Shown here: piece by piece, positions 25,191-31,285 of the stretch | Position numbering within the stretch: the first letter of the stretch is position 1 | How the letters are laid out: each line of letters begins with the position of its first letter | Assembly: GCA_002344345.1 (NCBI GenBank) | Contig: DDTL01000047.1 | Location: forward strand, 1-31,285 | DNA from: Saprospiraceae bacterium UBA2365 | GTDB lineage: Bacteria > Bacteroidota > Bacteroidia > Chitinophagales > Saprospiraceae | Length of the DNA: 31,285 bases | Direction: 5' to 3' | Notes under the pieces: generated by a model | Database searches by the model: none | The model's input: only the letters and a program-made list of their open reading frames with translations | What the model was told of the DNA's origin: nothing | Program-made: the position numbers and the translations under genes

Positions 25191-26213
25191 ATGGGAAATA
25201 ACAAAGAAGAAAAATTGAAAGCCCTCAAGCTGGCTGTTGACAAGATCGAAAAGTCATACGGTAAAGGTACCGTTATGCGTCTTGGCGACCAGGCAGTTAT
25301 TGATGTTAACACCATATCCACTGGTTCACTCAGTCTGGATATTGCGTTGGGAATCGGAGGTTTACCCCGCGGAAGAGTCGTTGAGATCTATGGCCCCGAA
25401 TCTTCCGGAAAAACGACATTGGCCATTCACGCTATTGCAGAGGCACAAAAAGCAGGAGGAATTGCTGCTTTCATTGATGCCGAGCACGCTTTTGACAGAA
25501 AATACGCTGAAGCCCTGGGAGTGGATATCGATAATTTGTTGATTTCACAACCGGACCATGGAGAACAGGCCCTGGAGATCGCCGAAAATCTGATCAGGTC
25601 AGGCGCCATTGATATCATTGTCATTGACTCAGTAGCTGCTTTGACTCCAAAAAGTGAGATCGAAGGTGAAATGGGAGACTCTAAAATGGGTTTACAGGCA
25701 AGATTGATGTCTCAGGCACTGAGAAAATTGACCGGGATCATCGGAAGAACGAATTGTTGCTGCATTTTCATTAATCAGCTTCGGGAAAAGATCGGTGTGA
25801 TGTTCGGTAACCCTGAGACTACTACCGGTGGTAATGCTTTGAAGTTTTATGCATCCGTTAGGCTTGATATCCGCAAATCCGGAACAGCCCTGAAAGACAA
25901 GGAAGGAGAAGTGACCGGTGCGCCAACTAAGGTTAAAGTGGTCAAAAACAAACTGGCTTCACCTTTTAAAACTGCCAATTTTGATATCATCTATGGAGAA
26001 GGCATATCCAAATTGGGAGAGATTCTTGATATTGGTGTTGAATTGGACCTGGTAGAGAAAAGTGGTTCCTGGTACGCTTACAAAGGTACAAAAATCGCTC
26101 AGGGACGGACACCCGCATTGGAATTTCTGAAAGACAATCCTGAAGTAGCCGATGAATTGGAACAAATCATCCGTTCCAAATACCTGGCTCCTGCCACCAC
26201 CACAGAAGAATAG
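25191..26213 (+). CDS. recA: Recombinase RecA
   Basis: A 340-residue RecA, the strand-exchange ATPase of homologous recombination and SOS response co-protease. The start ATG at 25191 (MGNNKEEKLKALKLAVDKIE) is chosen because the upstream in-frame TTG at 25173 falls inside the -7 box and the resulting length is typical. The Walker A is GPESSGKT (68-75, K74), the Walker B is IDIIVIDSVAAL (about 140-150), loop L1 is EGEMGDSKMGLQARLMSQAL and loop L2 is GNPETTTGGNALKFYASVR. NLLISQPDHGEQALEI carries H where N or D is more usual; the effect is probably nil. It is a single gene with a strong terminator; recX is not adjacent. Confidence 0.98.
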   Translation: MGNNKEEKLKALKLAVDKIEKSYGKGTVMRLGDQAVIDVNTISTGSLSLDIALGIGGLPRGRVVEIYGPESSGKTTLAIHAIAEAQKAGGIAAFIDAEHAFDRKYAEALGVDIDNLLISQPDHGEQALEIAENLIRSGAIDIIVIDSVAALTPKSEIEGEMGDSKMGLQARLMSQALRKLTGIIGRTNCCCIFINQLREKIGVMFGNPETTTGGNALKFYASVRLDIRKSGTALKDKEGEVTGAPTKVKVVKNKLASPFKTANFDIIYGEGISKLGEILDIGVELDLVEKSGSWYAYKGTKIAQGRTPALEFLKDNPEVADELEQIIRSKYLAPATTTEE

Positions 26214-26230
26214 CGATGGCTAAATAAGCC

Positions 26231-26279
26231 AAAAAAAACTGACCCTTGCTCCATTGATTGAAAGCAAGGGTCTTTTTTA
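26231..26279. terminator. Bidirectional terminator after recA
   Basis: The stem GACCCTTGCT (26241-26250) with AGCAAGGGTC (26263-26272) is 10 bp perfect, flanked by eight A on the left and six T on the right. It serves recA and, in the other direction, the convergent MFS carrier gene. Confidence 0.9.
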
Positions 26280-26313
26280 TTATGAGAGGTTTATCCTTCT
26301 TTATTTCGAAATA

Positions 26314-27588
26314 TTAAGCTTTTTTCATTGGTGGCTTCACAAAATATATAGTCAAAACACCTAACAGGCATAACACACCGCAGATCGCAAACGCCATAGG
26401 GAAATTATTCATATCTCCCAGTTTCCCGCCCATTATCGGGCCAAAAATACCGCCCACAGCATAAGCCAAAAATACCCAGCCATAGTTTTGACCGACAAAT
26501 TTGGTTCCAAATGTGTCTGCTGTCATAGTTGGGAATAATGCAAAGTTGCCTCCAAAATTGAATCCGATCAGAATAGCAAAGAGGTAAAGGGTCAATTCGC
26601 TTCCAGCCATGTATTGGAACAGGTAAACAAACACCCCCTGAGTGGCTGTCATGATGATGATGGACAGCTTTCTGCCAATTTTGTCGCTGATCATTCCCCA
26701 AAGTATCCTTCCAAGGCCATTGAAAAGTGCAAAAAATACACCCATAGCCAAAGTCGCCATTGAACTTGCTGCTTCCTGTGAAACCCCGCTCTCTACCAAT
26801 GCCTGCATAGGCCAGAGCTTCATAAGCCCAATACTCATCAAGCCTGCACTAGCTCCAAAAGCGAAAGTCAGCAGTATCAGGTAAAACTGAGGGGTCCTGA
26901 GCATTTCTGCACTGGTAAAATCAATCTGACCTGCGATTGGTTTTGCACTATTGACTACCGGAGGATTCCATCCTTTCGGTTTCCAACCATCCGGAGGAAA
27001 CTTCATCCACAAGCTGCCGATCACCACCAATACAAGGTATGCAACACCATAAATAATAAATGTAGTTGATATACCAAATGATTCCAAAAAATGTCCTCCG
27101 CCAAGGTTTCCCAATTTATCTGCAAGGGCCATCCAGATCGTTGCCCCAAAACCAAAACCTGCCACTGCAAGGCCTGTGATCAATCCTTTTTTATCAGGAT
27201 ACCATCTCATACCCACTGCTATAGGCACAACATATCCGATTCCAATACCTGCCCCACCAACTATACCGACAAAAATAAAGGTAGTAACAAAATTTTCTGC
27301 CCCCAGTAATCCGGCTATAATATAACCCAATCCAAGAACAATCCCGCTCGAAAATGCCAGTTTCTGTGGTCCGAATTTCGGCATCAACCGACCTGCAATA
27401 ACCATAACGATGGCAAATAATGCCAATCCTGCAGAGAAAACAAGCTGAGTCTGGGTTTTTGTCCATCCTGATTCAACCAAAGGCTTGGTAAACACTGACC
27501 AGGCATAGATTGCCCCAAGAGCCAGCTGGATCATAATAGCGCCAACCACAACAAAGCTGCGATTAAAGACTTTTGATTTTGGTTCCAT
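26314..27588 (-). CDS. OFA-family MFS transporter (oxalate/formate antiporter-like)
   Basis: A 424-residue inner-membrane carrier with 12 hydrophobic spans. It opens with RSFVVVGAIMIQLALGAIYAWSVFTKPL, the hallmark of the oxalate:formate antiporter family (OxlT, YhjX), and has the cytoplasmic loop GRLMPKFGPQK between spans 2 and 3 and GRILWGMISDKIGRK between spans 8 and 9. A longer GTG start at 27612 would fall inside the terminator of the preceding gene, so the ATG at 27588 is chosen. It is the last gene of a porin-acs-carrier cluster on the minus strand, separated from acs by a hairpin only about 18 bases before its ATG, so its expression may depend on read-through. The substrate is probably a small monocarboxylate; which one is not shown by the sequence. 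Confidence 0.88.
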   Translation of the reverse strand: MEPKSKVFNRSFVVVGAIMIQLALGAIYAWSVFTKPLVESGWTKTQTQLVFSAGLALFAIVMVIAGRLMPKFGPQKLAFSSGIVLGLGYIIAGLLGAENFVTTFIFVGIVGGAGIGIGYVVPIAVGMRWYPDKKGLITGLAVAGFGFGATIWMALADKLGNLGGGHFLESFGISTTFIIYGVAYLVLVVIGSLWMKFPPDGWKPKGWNPPVVNSAKPIAGQIDFTSAEMLRTPQFYLILLTFAFGASAGLMSIGLMKLWPMQALVESGVSQEAASSMATLAMGVFFALFNGLGRILWGMISDKIGRKLSIIIMTATQGVFVYLFQYMAGSELTLYLFAILIGFNFGGNFALFPTMTADTFGTKFVGQNYGWVFLAYAVGGIFGPIMGGKLGDMNNFPMAFAICGVLCLLGVLTIYFVKPPMKKA

Positions 27589-27605
27589 TTTGTTTTGGTT
27601 TATAA

Positions 27606-27639
27606 AAACCACACTACTTTATGGAAAGCAGTGTGGTTT
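27606..27639 (-). terminator. Terminator or attenuator between acs and the MFS gene
   Basis: The stem AAACCACACT (27606-27615) with AGTGTGGTTT (27630-27639) is 10 bp perfect. On the minus strand it ends in a run of five T. It stands 12 bases after the acs stop and about 18 before the carrier ATG, so it could reduce carrier expression relative to acs. Confidence 0.8.
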
Positions 27640-27651
27640 ATGATAAAATAA

Positions 27652-29565
27652 TTAGCGTTTAACATCCACTTTTGCACCTTTGATGATGTCTTCCACTACT
27701 GAAGGATCAAGCAATGTTGACGTATCACCAAGACTTGAAGCATCACCTTCACCTATTTTTCTCAGGATACGACGCATGATCTTACCTGAACGAGTTTTTG
27801 GTAAGCCTGGAGTCAACTGAATTTTATCAGGTTTTGCTATAGGACCAATGAGTTTTGAAACGAGATCAACTATCTCTTTTTCAATGGTGGCTAATTGGTC
27901 ATCTGTGAGATGTTCGGTTGTCACATATGCGTAAATACCAGCACCTTTAATTGGGTGGGGATATCCAACAACTGCAGATTCTACTACTTTAGGATGTTGA
28001 TTGATCGCATCTTCGACTTCAGCAGTTCCGATCCTGTGTCCGGATACATTGATCACATCATCCACCCTTCCAAGGATCCTGTAAAATCCGTCCTCGTCTC
28101 TTTTTGCTCCGTCTCCTGTGAAGTACAGATTTTCATAGGTTGCAAAATAATTCACGCGGCATCTGTCATGATCACCATAGGTGGAACGAATGATACCTGG
28201 CCATGGGAATTTCATACATAAGTTACCCTGAACATTATTTCCTTCGATCACATTTCCTTCCGGATCAACCAAAACAGGCTGAACACCAGGTAATGGTAAA
28301 GTTGCATAGGAAGGTTTAAGTGGTGTAATACCTGCTAAAGGAGAGATCAGGATACCACCTGTTTCTGTTTGCCACCAGGTGTCTACGATCGGACATCTGC
28401 CTTTTCCTACCAGATCATTGTACCATTTCCAGGCTTCTTCATTGATCGGTTCACCAACGGAACCCAAAACTTTCAATGAACTCAGATCCTTGGAAGTTAC
28501 CCAATCATCACCCATTGCGATCAGTGCACGGATTGCTGTAGGAGCAGTATAGAAATGAGTTACTTTATATTTGTCAACGATATCCCAGAAACGTCCGGCA
28601 TCCGGATATGAAGGAACGCCTTCAAACATGATACTGGTAGCACCTGCCAATAGCGGGCCATATGCCAGGTAACTATGTCCGGTGATCCAGCCAATATCAG
28701 CTGTGCAGAAATATACATCACCTTCATTGTATTGGAATACATTCATGAATGAATATTCTGCATAAACCATAAATCCGCCTATCGTATGCAATACACCTTT
28801 TGGTTTTCCTGTTGAACCTGAGGTATAAAGGATGAATAAAGTATCTTCGGAATCCATAACTTCTGCAGTATTCTCATTAGAAACTCCTTTCAGAAAATCT
28901 TCCCACCAGATATCACGACCCTCAACCATATTGATCGGATCACCGGTACGCCTCAATACGATTGCGTGCTCAATACTTGGACAATTTACCAAAGCTTCAT
29001 CAACTATAGACTTCAAAGCAACATTTTTATTCCCTCTGAACAAGCCATTAGCAGTAAGAATGATCTTACACTGACTGTCATTGATCCTGTCCATCAGAGA
29101 AGTAGCTGAAAAACCGGCGAAAACTATACTATGAACCGCACCGATACGGGCGCATGCCAACATGGCAATGGGAAGTTCAGGCACCATAGGAAGGTAAATC
29201 GCTACCCTGTCACCTTTTCCAACTCCTTGTTTTTTCAATGCATTCGCCACAACACATACTTTTTCAAATAATTGTCCGTAGGTCAGTTTGATTTCTTTTT
29301 CCTTAGGATCATTTGGTTCCCAGATCAATGCGACCTGGTCTCTCCTGGTTGGTAAATTTCTTTCAAAAATATTTTCAGTAATGTTAAGTTTACCGTTGAC
29401 GAACCATTTCACATTAGGTTCTTTGAAATTCCAATCCAATACTTTATCCCATTTTTTCTGCCACATGAATGTCTCAGCCTGTTTAGCCCAGAATCCTTCA
29501 GGATCCTGCACGCTTTCCTGATATTGCTGATGATATTCGGCCATGCTTGAAATTTTCTTGATCAT
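27652..29565 (-). CDS. acs: Acetyl-CoA synthetase
   Basis: A 637-residue AMP-forming acetate--CoA ligase, which turns acetate, ATP and CoA into acetyl-CoA in the cytoplasm. Landmarks: the N-terminal domain FWAKQAETFMWQKKWDKVLD; YLPMVPELPIAMLACARIGA; the P-loop LYTSGSTGKPKGVLHT (about 248-263); DTWWQTETGG for acetate and AMP binding; NVSGHRIGTAEVE at the domain hinge; and the catalytic lysine K595 in TRSGKIMRRILRK, the site that protein acetylation inactivates in this family. The length is close to E. coli Acs (652). It lies 74 bases after the outer-membrane barrel gene with no terminator between, so these two are probably one operon. Confidence 0.97.
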   Translation of the reverse strand: MIKKISSMAEYHQQYQESVQDPEGFWAKQAETFMWQKKWDKVLDWNFKEPNVKWFVNGKLNITENIFERNLPTRRDQVALIWEPNDPKEKEIKLTYGQLFEKVCVVANALKKQGVGKGDRVAIYLPMVPELPIAMLACARIGAVHSIVFAGFSATSLMDRINDSQCKIILTANGLFRGNKNVALKSIVDEALVNCPSIEHAIVLRRTGDPINMVEGRDIWWEDFLKGVSNENTAEVMDSEDTLFILYTSGSTGKPKGVLHTIGGFMVYAEYSFMNVFQYNEGDVYFCTADIGWITGHSYLAYGPLLAGATSIMFEGVPSYPDAGRFWDIVDKYKVTHFYTAPTAIRALIAMGDDWVTSKDLSSLKVLGSVGEPINEEAWKWYNDLVGKGRCPIVDTWWQTETGGILISPLAGITPLKPSYATLPLPGVQPVLVDPEGNVIEGNNVQGNLCMKFPWPGIIRSTYGDHDRCRVNYFATYENLYFTGDGAKRDEDGFYRILGRVDDVINVSGHRIGTAEVEDAINQHPKVVESAVVGYPHPIKGAGIYAYVTTEHLTDDQLATIEKEIVDLVSKLIGPIAKPDKIQLTPGLPKTRSGKIMRRILRKIGEGDASSLGDTSTLLDPSVVEDIIKGAKVDVKR

Positions 29566-29639
29566 AATACTATCTGTTTTAATTTAACAATATTTTTAAC
29601 ACTCAATTTTTTTACTTATTTACGTTCAATTGCATTTGA

Positions 29640-30881
29640 CTAAAAGAAATAAAATACACCTGTTAATAGCCGTAGGTTTCCTACAGGTGATGCTTCCTTC
29701 ACTGCACCTGAACCATCCTTTGTGCCATAGTATGCCACGGTATATTCAACTTCAGGTGCAATTCTGAATTTTCCAAAATTCCATACAGCCCTGGGAGAAA
29801 TTCGATAGATTCTATCAATGTTATCCCCTCTGGAATAATAATTAGTACCGGAAGGTAAACTTTGATCGGTTCCATAGTTTTTGGAGTAACCCATGAACAG
29901 CCCTGCTTTGAACTTACTTCCATTGGTCATCAGTTCTGTCCATGCGGAAACTATATGCACGTTTTCATACATATATCTGGTAGGATCGTTCAGGTCAGGA
30001 AACTCCACATATCCTCCCAACATAGTGTAGTCAAAGGTGTTCTGTCCATAATATCCCGCTGCCTTCAGGGTTAGTAAAGGTACTTCTGCCTTTAAATAGG
30101 CCATATAGGAAAACGACATCAAACTGGTATTGACTTTAACTCCTGAAACCTCCAGTCTCGGAGTCAGCTTTTTAAAATTACCGGCAATACCCGCCAGAAA
30201 TCCTGTTTTCCTGTCCGTATTTTTGGTGCTGTATTCGAGATTGACATTCAGAGATGGAATTCCTGAATTCCTGAGGTAAGTTGAGCTTACACCCAGAAGC
30301 GGACCATTGCTTTTGAAATCCAGCTGGGACAATAAGGTCATGTATGCTTTGAACTTCCCGATATCCTGGGTGAGCCTGATTTGTGGGTTTCGTGAAAAAA
30401 CTAAAAACGGTACACCGGTATTAAAGGATACAACGTCCGGAAAACAGTTGGTTGCGAACATAGGATGCCAGAATTGCCCTATCATCAATTCGGTCGTCGG
30501 CCAGTTTAATTTGATCAATGCATGTCTGAGCCTGAAACCATTGATGTCACTTTCTGACATACCAAAAAATTCACCTTCCATCATACCTGAGGTCTTCGCT
30601 CCAAGTGCTTCTGGTCCAGTCAGATCAAGTTTCAACCTGGATTGAATAGCCAAAAAATTAAAAGAAGAATGTGCATTGATATCAGTACCTGAAGGATCTG
30701 CTTTGATCTGCTTGGGGTAAAGTAAAAAATGACCTTCCCGTATATCGACTGTTTGCCTCGAATCCCAAAACAAGTCATTCTTGACAAAGCCTGAAAACTT
30801 ATAGGAAGGTACCGATGTTTCCTGACTGATCAATAGGATAGGGGTAAACAAAACAACCAGATAAACAATAGCCTTTTTCAT
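29640..30881 (-). CDS. Outer-membrane beta-barrel porin-like protein
   Basis: A 413-residue exported protein with a signal peptide (1 to about 19, cleavage near LISQ). The mature protein alternates short amphipathic strands and turns (YKFSGFVKNDLFWDSRQTVD, RLKLDLTGPEAL, ALIKLNWPTTELMIGQFWHP, APEVEYTVAYYG) and ends in the aromatic LLTGVFYFF, a C-terminal phenylalanine signal for outer-membrane insertion. It resembles DcaP-like and phosphate-selective-type porins, with an early FVKNDLFWDSRQ strand seen in Bacteroidota porins. It is the first gene of the acs cluster, so passive uptake of small carboxylates across the outer membrane is a reasonable role, but this is inferred from context. Confidence 0.82.
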   Translation of the reverse strand: MKKAIVYLVVLFTPILLISQETSVPSYKFSGFVKNDLFWDSRQTVDIREGHFLLYPKQIKADPSGTDINAHSSFNFLAIQSRLKLDLTGPEALGAKTSGMMEGEFFGMSESDINGFRLRHALIKLNWPTTELMIGQFWHPMFATNCFPDVVSFNTGVPFLVFSRNPQIRLTQDIGKFKAYMTLLSQLDFKSNGPLLGVSSTYLRNSGIPSLNVNLEYSTKNTDRKTGFLAGIAGNFKKLTPRLEVSGVKVNTSLMSFSYMAYLKAEVPLLTLKAAGYYGQNTFDYTMLGGYVEFPDLNDPTRYMYENVHIVSAWTELMTNGSKFKAGLFMGYSKNYGTDQSLPSGTNYYSRGDNIDRIYRISPRAVWNFGKFRIAPEVEYTVAYYGTKDGSGAVKEASPVGNLRLLTGVFYFF

Positions 30882-31285
30882 TTGTGTGTTTTTATGCTGA
30901 TTTAAAGTACTAAGTTCAACATTTTAGGTATCAGCTTTTTCCCGGGAAAAATTCAATTTTTTAGCCTAGTCAACTGCAATGATTGGTTAAAAAGCTTTTC
31001 CTGTATAAAATAGTTCAATCCATGAAATTGTATCCAAAAAAATGCTGGTTGCAGTATTAACTAAATTTTATCCATTTGAATGCAACCTACCCTTCTTTTC
31101 AAAAAAGTCCTAAATATAGGAAATAAATAAGGCTATTAACAATTATTAACAAATAAAAATTAAACAATTTAAAATCATTTTAAATAAAATACTATTTGGG
31201 GGCTGGGCATAAACTGGCTGGTTTTATAATTAATATTCTGAATAAAAGTAGAATAATAAAATTATATACTGGATGAATATGTGGG
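30882..31285. other. Right-edge intergenic region
   Basis: 404 AT-rich bases upstream of the porin gene, running off the window. The part next to 30881 should contain its promoter, but no exact TAnnTTTG box was found. No gene, hairpin or repeat is apparent. Confidence 0.4.

Noticed and set aside
27589..27612. Longer GTG start for the MFS carrier
   Set aside because: It lies in the acs terminator hairpin; the ATG at 27588 leads directly into the normal family N-terminus.

Overview
The window looks like chromosomal DNA of a Bacteroidota bacterium, probably from the Saprospiria/Chitinophagia side. Reasons: several TAnnTTTG-type -7 promoter boxes (for example at 1999-2006, 9853-9860 and 25168-25175), a type IX secretion C-terminal sorting domain, a DUF1501/DUF1800 pair, twin OmpH/Skp chaperones and a TPR histidine kinase paired with a LytTR regulator. 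No rRNA, tRNA, CRISPR array, phage gene or transposase gene was seen.

Layout. 1-5.2 kb: an acyl-CoA ligase (fadD-like, minus), two tandem paralogous secreted proteins of unknown function, and a short-chain acyl-CoA dehydrogenase. 5.4-8.3 kb: a secreted thioredoxin-fold protein and an M50 membrane protease with CBS domains. 8.6-12.4 kb (minus): two Skp-like chaperones, a YbfF-like esterase and a front-end-type fatty acid desaturase. 13.0-15.8 kb: a TPR sensor kinase overlapping its LytTR response regulator by 4 bp. 16.5-21.5 kb: accessory-looking small genes (a lipoprotein, a secreted beta-helix protein, a YgiD-type dioxygenase with a cysteine-less alkyltransferase-like protein, a DUF2147 protein and a small conserved protein). 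21.6-24.9 kb (minus): DUF1800 then DUF1501, the latter with both a Tat signal and a T9SS sorting domain. 25.2-26.2 kb: recA. 26.3-30.9 kb (minus): an outer-membrane barrel, acetyl-CoA synthetase and an OFA-type MFS carrier, which together look like a carboxylate uptake and activation module.

Fatty acid metabolism recurs (FadD, acyl-CoA dehydrogenase, desaturase, Acs), but these genes lie in separate units rather than one operon.

The most unusual content is intergenic. A three-copy interspersed repeat of about 190-270 bp lies at 2764-3031 (minus), 16996-17187 (plus) and 20302-20529 (plus). It has well conserved flanks and a variable central stem-loop that in two copies carries 13-14 bp tandem units. 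Two further elements resemble non-autonomous transposons (MITEs): 8352-8511, with 16 bp perfect terminal inverted repeats and a 5 bp flanking duplication, and 15969-16163, with 22 bp near-perfect inverted repeats.
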